NCBI GenBank assembly: GCA_964433755.1
Contig: CAYSSR010000001.1
Coordinates: 744,001 to 808,000 of the forward strand
From: JAUVXJ01 sp964433755
GTDB lineage: Bacteria; Chloroflexota; Anaerolineae; UBA7937; B3-Chlor
Direction of reading: 5' to 3'
DNA length: 64,000 nt
Every line of letters begins with the position of its first letter. The first letter of the stretch is position 1. The notes beneath the pieces are model-generated. The model did no database searches, was not told where the DNA came from, and saw only the letters and a program-made list of their open reading frames with translations. Positions 26,532-35,331 of the stretch are shown one piece after another. A program made the translations under genes and the position numbers.

Positions 26532-26639
26532 GAGTATCGTAAGCCGGTTGAGTGTCCTTGGGTAGGCTCCAGCTTGGCTCCTCTTGCCCTTCACGGCGCC
26601 TGGCAAGAGGACGGCACGCTGCCCGGGCTCGTTTGGTGA

Positions 26640-26660
26640 CCGAGGCGTCCTATGCCTCGG
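26640..26660 (-). terminator. Hairpin spanning the etfA stop codon
   Basis: CCGAGGC (26640-26646) pairs with GCCTCGG (26654-26660) around a 7-nt loop that contains the etfA stop codon. A further hairpin lies at 26581-26609 (CTCTTGCC/GGCAAGAG). Confidence 0.35.
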
Positions 26661-27633
26661 CCAGCATCTTCTTGAACTCGTCCGTTAGTACGGGTACCAC
26701 CTTGAACAAATCGCCGACGATGCCGTAATCCGCCACCTTGAAGATGGGGGCATCGGGGTCCTTGTTGATGGCGAAGATGTACTTCGACGTCTTCATGCCG
26801 GCGAGGTGCTGTATGGCCCCCGAGATGCCACACGCAATGTACAGCGTGGGGGTCACCACTTTGCCTGTCTGACCCACCTGGTAGCTGTGATCCTTCCAGC
26901 CAGCGTCGACCGCCGCTCGCGAGGCTCCCACCGCAGCCCCTAGCACGCCAGCAAGCTCCTCGATGACGGCGAAGTTCTCGGGCTCCTTGAGGCCACGACC
27001 GCCCGATACGATGATGTCGGCTTCGGTGAGTTCGACCCGCTCTCCAGCCTCCTTGATCAGCTCCACGACCTTCGCCCTGATGTCCCCCGCATCGACGGAG
27101 ACCGTCTCTAGGGGGGCCTCTCGCGAGGCGTCGGGCTCAGGGGCGGCGAAGATGTTGGGCCGTACCGTGGCCATGTAGGGCCTGGCCGTCTCGCGGACGA
27201 TGGCGGTGGCCTTGCCCGCGTAGATGGGCCTGGTGATGTGGAGTTCGCCATCTTGGACGGCAAAGCCTGTGCAGTCGGAGGCCAACCCGGCCGCCAGACG
27301 CGCTGCCAGCCGGGGCGCCAGATCCTTCCCCTGGGTCGTCGAGCCGAGCAGCACCAGGGCCGGCTGCAGGTCACAGATCAGGCTCGCCAGCACGTTGGTG
27401 TACCCCTCTGCGGTGTAGTTTGCCAGAGCGGGATCGTCAGCAACGAACACCTTGTCTGCGCCGTAGTGTGCCAATGGAGTGATCGCGTCTGCTATTCCAT
27501 GGCCGAGAACGACCGCCAGGAGGTCTCCCCCTAGCTCACTGGCGATCCTACGCCCTTCGCCCAGCATCTCGAAAGCCACCTTCTTGATGGCGCCCTCTCT
27601 GATTTCCGCAACCACCAAAACGTCGTTAGACAT
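26650..27633 (-). CDS. etfA: Electron-transfer flavoprotein alpha subunit
   Basis: This 327-residue protein has an N-terminal ETF domain (VLVVAEIREGAIKKVAFEML) and a C-terminal FAD-binding domain. The latter has SGGRGLKEPENF, GASRAAVDAGW, QVGQTGKVVTPTLYIACGIS and INKDPDAPIF, all typical FAD contacts. With EtfB it forms the soluble dimer that takes electrons from the adjacent acyl-CoA dehydrogenase and passes them to a quinone reductase or a bifurcating partner. SD GGAGGAACTG sits directly before ATG 27633. It is the last gene of the acad-etfB-etfA operon. Confidence 0.95.
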   Translation of the reverse strand: MSNDVLVVAEIREGAIKKVAFEMLGEGRRIASELGGDLLAVVLGHGIADAITPLAHYGADKVFVADDPALANYTAEGYTNVLASLICDLQPALVLLGSTTQGKDLAPRLAARLAAGLASDCTGFAVQDGELHITRPIYAGKATAIVRETARPYMATVRPNIFAAPEPDASREAPLETVSVDAGDIRAKVVELIKEAGERVELTEADIIVSGGRGLKEPENFAVIEELAGVLGAAVGASRAAVDAGWKDHSYQVGQTGKVVTPTLYIACGISGAIQHLAGMKTSKYIFAINKDPDAPIFKVADYGIVGDLFKVVPVLTDEFKKMLAEA

Positions 27634-27688
27634 CAGTTCCTCCGTGTTCCAGCAGGTTCTCAGTTCAGGACCGAGCCGAAGCCTGCGG

Positions 27689-28477
27689 CTACAGGATCTT
27701 GGCTTCGTCTCGCAGCAGGTGAGCTACCTTGATGGCATCCTGGACGGGATCCTCGGCAAAGACCTGCCCGGATTCCCTCTCGGGAGGCAGTGAGACCTCC
27801 ACGAAGGACACCTTGGCAGCATCGAGTCCTACACTCGTGGCTTCCACGCCGATCTCCTGGGCGTTCCACTCGGGGATGACCTTCTTCTTCACGGCCATGA
27901 TCCCCTTGATGGAAGCATAGCGAGGCTCGTTGAGGCCCTTCTGAGCGGTGATGACTGCTGGTAGAGGCGCCTCGACTACTTCGTGGCCTCCTTCCACCTC
28001 GCGATGGGCCAGGATCGACTTCCCATCATCGGAGATCTCGAGCTTGGTGACCACCGAGACGTGCGGGATGTCCAGCAATTCGGCCAGGATGATCCCAACC
28101 TGGGCGTGGTCTTCGTCGACTCCCTGCTTGCCGCAGAAGATGATGTCGTAGTCCAGCTTCTGCAATGCTTTGGAGAGGACCAGGGCGGTGGCGTAAGGGT
28201 CAGAGCCCTCGAAGGCCTCGTCCACCAGATGGATCGCCTCTTCGGCACCGACCGCCAGCCCGCTCTTCAGCGCGTCTTTGGCTCGCTCTGGCCCCATGCT
28301 GACCAGTGTGATCGTGCCTTCGCCCGTTCTCTCCTTGATGCGCAGCCCTTCCTCTATGGCGTACTCGTCGTAGGGGTTGACCACATACTTGGTCTCAGAG
28401 TGGTCGACCCGGCCGTCTTTGACCCGTATCTTGGTCTCGGTGTCAGGCACCTGCTTGACACACACGACGATATTCAT
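27689..28477 (-). CDS. etfB: Electron-transfer flavoprotein beta subunit
   Basis: This protein has 262 residues and begins MNIVVCVKQVPDTETKIRV. It carries NPYDEYAIEEGLRIKE, LVSMGPERAKDALKSGLAVG, the CGKQGVDEDHAQVG nucleotide loop and LPAVITAQKGLNEPRYASIK, which form the AMP/FAD-binding core. Whether this pair is conventional or bifurcating cannot be settled by eye. AAGGAGGT lies 8 nt before ATG 28477. It lies between an acyl-CoA dehydrogenase and etfA. Confidence 0.95.
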   Translation of the reverse strand: MNIVVCVKQVPDTETKIRVKDGRVDHSETKYVVNPYDEYAIEEGLRIKERTGEGTITLVSMGPERAKDALKSGLAVGAEEAIHLVDEAFEGSDPYATALVLSKALQKLDYDIIFCGKQGVDEDHAQVGIILAELLDIPHVSVVTKLEISDDGKSILAHREVEGGHEVVEAPLPAVITAQKGLNEPRYASIKGIMAVKKKVIPEWNAQEIGVEATSVGLDAAKVSFVEVSLPPERESGQVFAEDPVQDAIKVAHLLRDEAKIL

Positions 28478-28519
28478 GAGAAATCTACCTCCTTATGGTG
28501 GTATCCGGGCGATGTTGCC

Positions 28520-29659
28520 TCACTTGAGCATCGACCGAGCGATGACGAGACGCTGTATCTCACTCGTCCCTTCGTAGATCTGGAGTAGCTTCGCATCGCG
28601 CATATACTTCTCGACGGGGTAGTCCCTGACGTAGCCGTAGCCGCCGAAGATCTGTACCGCTTCCGTGGTGATCTCCATGGCGCTGTCCGCAGCAAAGGAC
28701 TTGGCGATTGCCGATTCGTAGCTGTTGCACAGGCCGTGATCGGCCAGCCACGCAGCTCGCCATACCAGAAGCCGTGAAGCTTCCACCTTGATGGCCATGT
28801 CGGCAAGCTTGAACTGGATCGCCTGGAAGGAAGCGATGTTCCGTCCGAACTGCTCGCGTTCTTTGGCATAGGCCAGAGCTGCCTCCATGGCGGCCCGAGC
28901 CAGGCCCACGGCAGCCGCTGCCACCTCGGCGCGGATCTTGTCCAGGGTCTGCATGACGAGCCGAAACCCGTCTCCTTCCTCGCCGAGAAGGTTCTCGATG
29001 GGCACACGTACGTCCTCGAAGATCACTTCTCTGGTATCGCCCGCTCGCTGCCCCATCTTCTCCTCTTTCTTGCCGACAGCCAGACCCGGCGAACCGGAGG
29101 GAACGACCAGGACCACGAGGCCTCGATGACGGAGCTTTGGGTCGAGGGTGGCCGTCACCGTGTAGAGTTTCGCCACTCCACCGTTGGTGATGAACCGTTT
29201 GGCGCCGTTGAGGACGTACGAGTCGCCGTCTCGCCTGGCCCTGGTCCTGACGCTGGAGACGTCCGATCCGGCCCCTGGTTCCGTCAGGCAGAATGCGGCA
29301 AGCGCAGGTTCGGCGCAGAAGGGCTTCATCAACCTCTCCATCTGCTCGGGAGAGGCAGCGATGTTGAGAGGGGTCAGAGCGAGGGTACTAGCTACGAAGG
29401 AGCTGTAGACGCCGGCGCAGCCAGCGGCAAGCTCCTCAGCAATGAGGCAATCCTCGAAATAGCCCAGGCCTGCTCCGCCATACTCTTCGGAAACGGTGGC
29501 GTTGATCAAGCCGATGGCGTGGGCTTTCTCCACCAGTTCCCACGGGTACTCTTCGTTACGGTCGGCCTCCGCTGCTATGGGGGCTATCTCATTGCGTGCG
29601 AACCGCCGTGCTAACTCCTGCAGGGCCTGTTGCTCGTCACTGAGAGAGGGATTGAACAT
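28520..29659 (-). CDS. Acyl-CoA dehydrogenase
   Basis: This 379-residue FAD enzyme oxidises an acyl-CoA to the enoyl-CoA. Family blocks in order are: N-terminal helical domain; FCLTEPGAGSDVSSVRT (FAD/substrate loop); KRFITNGGVAKLYTV; GFRLVMQTLDKIRAEVAAAAVG; RLLVWRAAWLAD; and the C-terminal QIFGGYGYVRDYPVEKYMRD, which ends with IYEGTSEIQRLVIARS. The catalytic Glu would be expected near YEGTSE. Placement ahead of etfB-etfA gives its electron acceptor. It has a paralogue at 60973-62121. Its own promoter lies at 29735-29763. Confidence 0.95.
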   Translation of the reverse strand: MFNPSLSDEQQALQELARRFARNEIAPIAAEADRNEEYPWELVEKAHAIGLINATVSEEYGGAGLGYFEDCLIAEELAAGCAGVYSSFVASTLALTPLNIAASPEQMERLMKPFCAEPALAAFCLTEPGAGSDVSSVRTRARRDGDSYVLNGAKRFITNGGVAKLYTVTATLDPKLRHRGLVVLVVPSGSPGLAVGKKEEKMGQRAGDTREVIFEDVRVPIENLLGEEGDGFRLVMQTLDKIRAEVAAAAVGLARAAMEAALAYAKEREQFGRNIASFQAIQFKLADMAIKVEASRLLVWRAAWLADHGLCNSYESAIAKSFAADSAMEITTEAVQIFGGYGYVRDYPVEKYMRDAKLLQIYEGTSEIQRLVIARSMLK

Positions 29660-29734
29660 AGACTCACTGCTATAACAACCGTTCGAGAGACGCCAGGCAG
29701 GAACACGAGAGGTCTATCCCGAAGCCTGCTGGCG

Positions 29735-29763
29735 ATCTTAGCAGAAGTAGCGGCGATTGTCAA
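29735..29763 (-). promoter_or_regulatory. Promoter for acad-etfB-etfA
   Basis: Minus-strand TTGACA (29758-29763), a perfect consensus -35, a 17-nt spacer and TAAGAT (29735-29740), ending 75 nt before the dehydrogenase start. Confidence 0.6.
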
Positions 29764-29792
29764 GCAAGGTGAGCGTACTCGGCTCTGCTACA

Positions 29793-32024
29793 CTATCCAC
29801 ACTGAGAGTACCCGCACGAAGGGCAGCGGAGGCAGCCTTCGACGAACTCGACCATGGTGCCACAGTCTGGGCATTCTGGACACATGCCCAACACGTTTCT
29901 GGCGACGATGTCCTGCCTCGAGACCCCGGTGCTGGCATCGCTGTTGCCGTTGATGTACCTGTGCATGGCCTTCCCAATGGCATCGGCACAGGAGAGGATG
30001 ATGTTGCCCTCCTGCCAGGCCGGGGCGGGGCACCTTATACCCTCCAACTGTTTGATGATGGAGTCTGTCTCGATACCGGAGCGCAGCCCCAGGGAGATCA
30101 GCCTTCCGATGGCCTCGGACTGGGAGGCCATGCAGCCTCCGCTCTTGCCCATGGTGGCGAAGACCTCGAAGACGCCTCGCTGATCCTCGTTGACCGTCAC
30201 GTAGATGCTCTGTCCGCAGCCCACCGTGATCTTCTCGGTAACACCCTGGGTCACCGTGGGTCGTGCGCGGGGCGTTCTCACGACTCTCTTGCGGTCGGCG
30301 TCGGCTGCTCCTTTGGTCAACACCTGTAAGGCCCTGCTGCCGTCGCGATAGATCGTGAGACCCTTGCAGCCAGCCTCGTAGGCCAACATGTAGGCGTCCT
30401 GAACGTCTTGTCGGGTGGCGGTATGCGGGAAGTTGATAGTCTTGGAGACTGCGTTGTCGGTGTACCTCTGGAAGGCGGCCTGGATCCTGATATGCCATTC
30501 GGGCGAGATGTCGTGGGCGGTGACGAATACTCTCCGTATCTCGGGCGGCACCTCATCGAACTCCTGGATGCTGCCGCTCTCGGCCACCTTCTTCATCAAC
30601 TCCTGGCTGTAGAAGCCCTCGGAGCGAGCGATCTCCTCGAACAGGGGGTTAACCTCCAGGAGTGTGTCTCCGTCGAGGACGTGCCGGTTGTAGACCAGAG
30701 CAAAGATGGGCTCTATCCCGCTGGACGTGCCAGCGATGATGCTGATGCTTCCCGTGGGGGCGATGGTGGTGACGGTGGCGTTCCTCAGCTTGTGCCCGCC
30801 GTTTGAGTCGTAGATGCTACCCTGGAAGTTGGGAAACGCTCCCCTCTCCTCCGCCAGCCGCGCCGATGCCTTGCGGGCCCTCTCGTGGATGAAGCTCATG
30901 ATCTCCTGCGCAGTGCCCAGCGCATCGTCCGAGTCGTAGGGGATGCCCATACGGATGAGCAGCTCAGCGAAGCCCATCACTCCCAGACCTATCTTACGGT
31001 TGCCGCGGGTCATCTCGCGTATTTGTGGTAGAGGGTACCTGTTACAGTCGATGATGTTGTCGAGGAAATGAACGGCGCAGTCGACGATGTGCCCCAAATG
31101 CTGGTAGTCGATCTTGCCGCCTGTCACCATCCTCCCCAGATTCACAGAGCCCAAGTTGCAGCTCTCGAAGGGCAGGAGAGGCTGTTCTCCACAGGGGTTG
31201 GTGCTCTCTATCTCGCCCAGGAGCGGGGTGGGATTGGACTGATTCAGCCGGTCGAGGAAGACCACCCCTGGGTCCCCGTTCTTCCAGGCCATCTCGGAGA
31301 TCTTGTGCATGACCGCTCTGGCGCGCAGGCGTTTGACCACTTCGCCGGAACGAGGATTGACCAGGGGGAAAGTGGCATCCCGCTGCAAGGCCTCCATGAA
31401 CTCTTTCGTCAACGCCACCGAGGTGTTGAAGTTGTTGAGCTTGAGATGGTCTGCTTTGGCGCTGATGAAGTCCAGGATATCCGGATGATCGACTCTGAGG
31501 ATGGCCATGTTGGCGCCGCGTCTCGTGCCTCCCTGCTTGATCGCCTCCGTCGCTGCATCGAAGACCTCCATGAAGGAGATCGGACCCGAGGCGATACCGC
31601 CGGTGGACTTGACTACGTCACCCTTGGGGCGCAGACGCGAGAAGGAGAACCCGGTTCCTCCGCCGCTCTGGTGAATGAGCGCGGCGTTCTTGACCGTCTC
31701 GAAGATGCTCTCCATGGAGTCCTCGATGGGAAGCACGAAGCAAGCGGCGAGCTGCCCAAGACTCCTGCCCGCATTCATCAGCGTGGGGGAGTTGGGGAGA
31801 AACTCCAGGTTGGCCATCGGCTGGTGGAACTCTTCGGCGGTAGCCAGGGTGTCCGCGGACGAGTTGTAGATGAGATCGACCTCCGCCACGTAGCTGGCGA
31901 CGCGATGGAACAGCTCCTCCGAGGTTTCCGTGACCTTGCCGGTCTCGTCTCTCTTGAGGTATCGCCTTTCCAGCACCGTCATTGCGTTTGACGACAGTCT
32001 CACAGCAGCGTTGCCTTGGGCCAT
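29793..32024 (-). CDS. nrdJ: Adenosylcobalamin-dependent (class II) ribonucleotide reductase
   Basis: This 743-residue enzyme reduces ribonucleotides using coenzyme B12. LEFLPNSPTLMNAG and ACFVLPIEDSMESIF hold an active-site Cys, GGGTGFSFSRLRP forms a substrate loop, and NPCGEQPLLPFESCNLGS is the radical-site motif. The C-terminus has a zinc-ribbon-like CPECPDCG...CPSCGYSQCG with the regenerating cysteines. ATG at 32024 is chosen because AGGAGA lies 7 nt upstream; codons further upstream lie in the intergenic region and nrdR. It is 46 nt after nrdR and probably co-transcribed with it. Confidence 0.96.
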   Translation of the reverse strand: MAQGNAAVRLSSNAMTVLERRYLKRDETGKVTETSEELFHRVASYVAEVDLIYNSSADTLATAEEFHQPMANLEFLPNSPTLMNAGRSLGQLAACFVLPIEDSMESIFETVKNAALIHQSGGGTGFSFSRLRPKGDVVKSTGGIASGPISFMEVFDAATEAIKQGGTRRGANMAILRVDHPDILDFISAKADHLKLNNFNTSVALTKEFMEALQRDATFPLVNPRSGEVVKRLRARAVMHKISEMAWKNGDPGVVFLDRLNQSNPTPLLGEIESTNPCGEQPLLPFESCNLGSVNLGRMVTGGKIDYQHLGHIVDCAVHFLDNIIDCNRYPLPQIREMTRGNRKIGLGVMGFAELLIRMGIPYDSDDALGTAQEIMSFIHERARKASARLAEERGAFPNFQGSIYDSNGGHKLRNATVTTIAPTGSISIIAGTSSGIEPIFALVYNRHVLDGDTLLEVNPLFEEIARSEGFYSQELMKKVAESGSIQEFDEVPPEIRRVFVTAHDISPEWHIRIQAAFQRYTDNAVSKTINFPHTATRQDVQDAYMLAYEAGCKGLTIYRDGSRALQVLTKGAADADRKRVVRTPRARPTVTQGVTEKITVGCGQSIYVTVNEDQRGVFEVFATMGKSGGCMASQSEAIGRLISLGLRSGIETDSIIKQLEGIRCPAPAWQEGNIILSCADAIGKAMHRYINGNSDASTGVSRQDIVARNVLGMCPECPDCGTMVEFVEGCLRCPSCGYSQCG

Positions 32025-32070
32025 TCCGGGTCTCCTGTCAGAGAAGGTAGTGTGGACTTGTTGAGTGGGC

Positions 32071-32562
32071 CTAGAGCTCGAGAGGGAGCTGAGCCTCCAA
32101 CTCCGCCTCCCGCTTCTTCCACTCCTTGAACTCTTCGATTTCCTCGGCCAGAGTGTCAACGTCCTGAAAGCGGCGATAGACGGAGGCGAAGCGCACGTAG
32201 GCCACGTCGTCCAACTCTCGTAGATGATTCGTGACCATCGTTCCTATGCGCTCGCTCGGGACCTCTGCCTGGCCCAGTTCATAGATCTCCCTCTCTATGT
32301 CCTTGACCAGTTGTTCGAGAATCTCGGTGGGGATGGGGCGCTTGGCGCAGGCCCGGAGGATGCCCTTGAGGAGTTTGTCGCTGTCGAATGGCTCGCGTCG
32401 CCCGTCCCTTTTTGCGACCATGAGGCTGGTCTTGGCAACTCGTTCGTAGGTGGTGAACCTCTGCCGGCAGCTCTTACACTCTCGTCGACGACGGATGCCC
32501 TCACCGACCTCTCTGGTATCAATGACCCGGGTGTCCTTCCTGCTACAGTAAGGGCATTTCAT
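32071..32562 (-). CDS. nrdR: Transcriptional repressor NrdR
   Basis: This 163-residue protein has an N-terminal zinc ribbon (MKCPYCSRKDTRVIDTRE... CKSCRQRFTTYERV) and an ATP-cone. It represses ribonucleotide reductase genes when dATP/ATP is bound. GGAGGAGA lies 5 nt before the ATG at 32562; the longer upstream frame is not conserved. It lies first in the nrdR-nrdJ pair, and two NrdR-box-like sites overlap its promoter, so it should control itself and nrdJ. Confidence 0.97.
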   Translation of the reverse strand: MKCPYCSRKDTRVIDTREVGEGIRRRRECKSCRQRFTTYERVAKTSLMVAKRDGRREPFDSDKLLKGILRACAKRPIPTEILEQLVKDIEREIYELGQAEVPSERIGTMVTNHLRELDDVAYVRFASVYRRFQDVDTLAEEIEEFKEWKKREAELEAQLPLEL

Positions 32563-32614
32563 AGTCTCTCCTCCTTCGACGAGATGGAGAGCGGCGGACG
32601 AAGGAAATGGTCTT

Positions 32615-32662
32615 ACACTAGATATCGTACGCTCGATGAGCACGGAACACAACATCTTGGGG
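32615..32662 (-). promoter_or_regulatory. Tandem NrdR boxes overlapping the nrdR promoter
   Basis: Two 16-bp sites fit the NrdR box consensus acaCwAtATaTwGtgt. They are CCCCAAGATGTTGTGT (32647-32662) and GTACGATATCTAGTGT (32615-32630), both read on the minus strand. They are separated by exactly 16 nt, so centres are 32 bp or three helical turns apart, the classic arrangement. A promoter lies within them: TTGTGT -35 (32647-32652), 17 nt, TACGAT -10 (32624-32629). NrdR binding would cover both promoter boxes. The upper site is about 85-100 nt before the nrdR ATG. Confidence 0.75.
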
Positions 32663-32773
32663 CGAGAGACGGAGTAAAGTTAGCACAAAGCGGCAGGCAT
32701 GGCAAGGAGGAAGAGGGCTGGATAACCTTAAAGTTTGGGGATGACGCGGGGTCGGACCGGGAAATGGGGGCGA

Positions 32774-32802
32774 GGGGGAAGGTGGCGCAGTAACCTTCCC
32801 CC
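32774..32802 (-). terminator. Hairpin downstream of ftsZ
   Basis: GGGGGAAGGT (32774-32783) pairs with ACCTTCCCCC (32793-32802) over a 9-nt loop, 143 nt beyond the ftsZ stop. There is no clear U-tract. A 6-bp hairpin at 32858-32875 lies between it and ftsZ. The rest of the 382-bp gap 32563-32944 holds the nrdR control region. Confidence 0.45.
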
Positions 32803-32944
32803 CAAGGAAAGGATCCTTCTGGCAAGTGAGTCTGTGCTCAACTTGCTCAGAATTGGGCCTTTCAGCCCCGAAAGGGAGGAGGAGAGAAGTCAGTATGTTG
32901 TTGTCTGTCCCACTACACAGCCAGACGACGTTAGCGACCCATCG

Positions 32945-34000
32945 CTAGCGACGCAGAAAGGTCGGGATATCCAGATTGTCGTTGTCGAAGCGCGGGATCG
33001 GGAACTCCCGTATCTTGGAACCATCCGCCACCGGTAGACGTTTCTGGGCACCGTCGAATCCGGTAGCGATGACCGTAATCTGTACCTGGCCATCCTCCAT
33101 CTCGGGGTCCATCACCGCCCCGAAGATGAGGTTGACGTCCGGATGTGCCATGTTTCTGATCACTTCGGCCGCCTCGTTCACCTCATGCAGGGTAAGGTCT
33201 TTCCCGGCAGTGACGTTGAACAAGACTCCGGTGGCTCCATCGATGGTCACGTCGAGCAGGGGACTGCTCACGGCGGCGTACGCTGCATCTACAGCTCTGT
33301 TGTCGCCGGTGGCGCGACCGACGGCCATGAGAGCCGAGCCTCCTTTGGACATGATGGTGCGTACGTCGGCGAAGTCCAGGTTGATCAGGCCGGGAACCGT
33401 GATCAACTCGGAAATGCCCTGGATCCCTTGTCGCAGCACGTCGTCCGCAAACGAGAAGGCTTCCTGGATGGAGGCTTTCTTGTCCACCAGGTCGAGCAGA
33501 CGATCGTTGGGGATGATGATCAGCGTGTCGACACGCTCCCTGAGCGCAGCGATGCCTTCCTCCGCCACTTCCTTCCGGCGTTTGCCCTCGAAGCTGAAGG
33601 GCTTGGTCACGACGCCGATGGTGAGTGCTCCAGTCTGCTTGGCGATCTCGGCGAGGAGGGGAGACGCTCCGGTGCCTGTGCCTCCTCCAATGCCCGCGGT
33701 GATGAAGACCATGTCTGCGTCATCGACCGCTTTCTTGAGCTCCTCTTCACTCTCCTTCGCAGCCTCGGCCCCGATCTGCGGGTCGCCGCCTGCTCCCAAT
33801 CCCTTGGTGAGTTTGTCACCGATGCGGATCTGGTAGGGTGCTTCGGAGAAGTACAGCGCCTGGGCATCGGTGTTCACAGCAATGAACTCGACGCCCTGTA
33901 GATTCTCCTGGATCATCCTGTTGATGGCGTTTCCGCCACCTCCCCCGATCCCTATGACTTTGATCTTGGCGAAGTTGCCCATCTCCTGTCCGTAGTTCAT
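32945..34000 (-). CDS. ftsZ: Cell-division GTPase FtsZ
   Basis: This 351-residue tubulin homologue has IKVIGIGGGGGNAINRMI at the N-terminus, the GTP-binding AGIGGGTGTGASPLLAEIA and a T7 region near TVPGLINLDFADVR. After a short linker comes the C-terminal peptide DIPTFLRR, which binds FtsA and other anchors. It forms the division ring. GGAGGT lies 9 nt before the ATG. It is the last gene of the dcw cluster, 72 nt after ftsA. Confidence 0.98.
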   Translation of the reverse strand: MNYGQEMGNFAKIKVIGIGGGGGNAINRMIQENLQGVEFIAVNTDAQALYFSEAPYQIRIGDKLTKGLGAGGDPQIGAEAAKESEEELKKAVDDADMVFITAGIGGGTGTGASPLLAEIAKQTGALTIGVVTKPFSFEGKRRKEVAEEGIAALRERVDTLIIIPNDRLLDLVDKKASIQEAFSFADDVLRQGIQGISELITVPGLINLDFADVRTIMSKGGSALMAVGRATGDNRAVDAAYAAVSSPLLDVTIDGATGVLFNVTAGKDLTLHEVNEAAEVIRNMAHPDVNLIFGAVMDPEMEDGQVQITVIATGFDGAQKRLPVADGSKIREFPIPRFDNDNLDIPTFLRR

Positions 34001-34072
34001 CCGCCACTACCTCCCTTTCGTCACTCTGCACCTTTCTTTGGTGTATTCGCCTTGTTTTGGCTGGCCTGTCAT

Positions 34073-35299
34073 CTATCCCGGGCTGAGCAGGCCGACGAGC
34101 TGCCTCAAGCGATGAAGCATGCCCAGTCTGTCTCCCGTCCCGTTGCGCCTTACGTCCGGTGTGTATCTCAGCGCCCACAGGAGCAGGCCCACGCTACAGG
34201 CGTGAGCCGGGTCCCTGATCGACTCCACGAGCCCTTCGAGACCCCGTGGTGAGCCGATACGCACCGGCAAACCGATCGTCTCCCGGGCCAGGTCCTTGAT
34301 CCCGGCCAACTGAGAGGTACCCCCACAAAGGACCACGCCAGCGGGGAGTAGTCCGTCGTATCCAGAGCGCTTGATCTCCCGCATCGTCAGTTCCAGTATC
34401 TCCTCCGTGCGCGCTCTGATGATCTCCGAGAGCTTGGCTCGCGATACGGATCGATGTGAGCTGTCCCCGAAGGAGGTGGCGTCGATGAGTTCATCGGGAG
34501 CGATGCTGTCTGGCATGGCATGTCCGTACTGGACCTTCAGATTCTCGGCGACCGTGAATGGCGTGCGCAGTCCCACCGCGATGTCCTGTGTCAGGTGGTT
34601 TCCACCCACGGGCAGCACGACCGTGTGCCAGACGCTCCCATCGATGAACACGGCCATGTCTGTCGTGCCTCCGCCGATGTCGATCAGCGCCACGCCGAGG
34701 TCCTTCTCGGGCTCGGTCAACACGGCCTCTCCCGCGGCGATAGCCTGCACGATGAGGTACTGCACGCTCACGCCTGCGGCCCGCACGCATTCCACCAGGT
34801 TGTGGACGGAGGTCGAGGCTCCAACCACGACGTGGGCCTCGACTTCCAGACGGAAGCCGCGAAGGCCCAGAGGGTTACGTACACCATCCTGTTCGTCGAC
34901 TGAGTAGCCACGAGGGATGGCGTGCAATAGCTCACGGTTCGGCGGTATGGCTATGGCCCGAGCTGCCTCCATGGCACGATTGATGTCGTCCTGCACGATG
35001 ATGCGCTCACCGCGAGAGATGGCAGCAATGCCCTTGCTGTTGAGGCCGGAGATGTGGGAACCTGAGATGCCTACGTGGGCGCTATCGATCGCATAGCCTG
35101 AGGCTCGCTCTGCTCTGCGCACCGACTCAGCTATGGCGCGTGTGGCTTGCTCCACATCGAGCACTACCCCTTTGCGCAGGCCCTTGGAGGGCGCTGCTCC
35201 CACGCCCACGATGCGAAGCTCGCCATCATCGCACGGCTCAGCGACCAATGTGCACACCTTGGTGGTACCCACGTCGATAGCGACTATGGTATCTTCCAC
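34073..35299 (-). CDS. ftsA: Cell-division actin-like protein FtsA
   Basis: This 408-residue protein shows the actin ATPase blocks IVAIDVGTTKVCTLV, LIDIGGGTTDMAVF and VVLCGGTSQLAGI, the FtsA 1C domain (HVGISGSHISGLNSKG) and a C-terminal amphipathic helix (RLGMLHRLRQLVGLL) that tethers FtsZ to the membrane. The start is GTG at 35299, with GGAGGAGG 6 nt upstream. It is directly followed by ftsZ. Confidence 0.97.
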   Translation of the reverse strand: MEDTIVAIDVGTTKVCTLVAEPCDDGELRIVGVGAAPSKGLRKGVVLDVEQATRAIAESVRRAERASGYAIDSAHVGISGSHISGLNSKGIAAISRGERIIVQDDINRAMEAARAIAIPPNRELLHAIPRGYSVDEQDGVRNPLGLRGFRLEVEAHVVVGASTSVHNLVECVRAAGVSVQYLIVQAIAAGEAVLTEPEKDLGVALIDIGGGTTDMAVFIDGSVWHTVVLPVGGNHLTQDIAVGLRTPFTVAENLKVQYGHAMPDSIAPDELIDATSFGDSSHRSVSRAKLSEIIRARTEEILELTMREIKRSGYDGLLPAGVVLCGGTSQLAGIKDLARETIGLPVRIGSPRGLEGLVESIRDPAHACSVGLLLWALRYTPDVRRNGTGDRLGMLHRLRQLVGLLSPG

Positions 35300-35331
35300 G
35301 TTGTCCTCCTCCGGTCTCTTGGCACCGCCGG

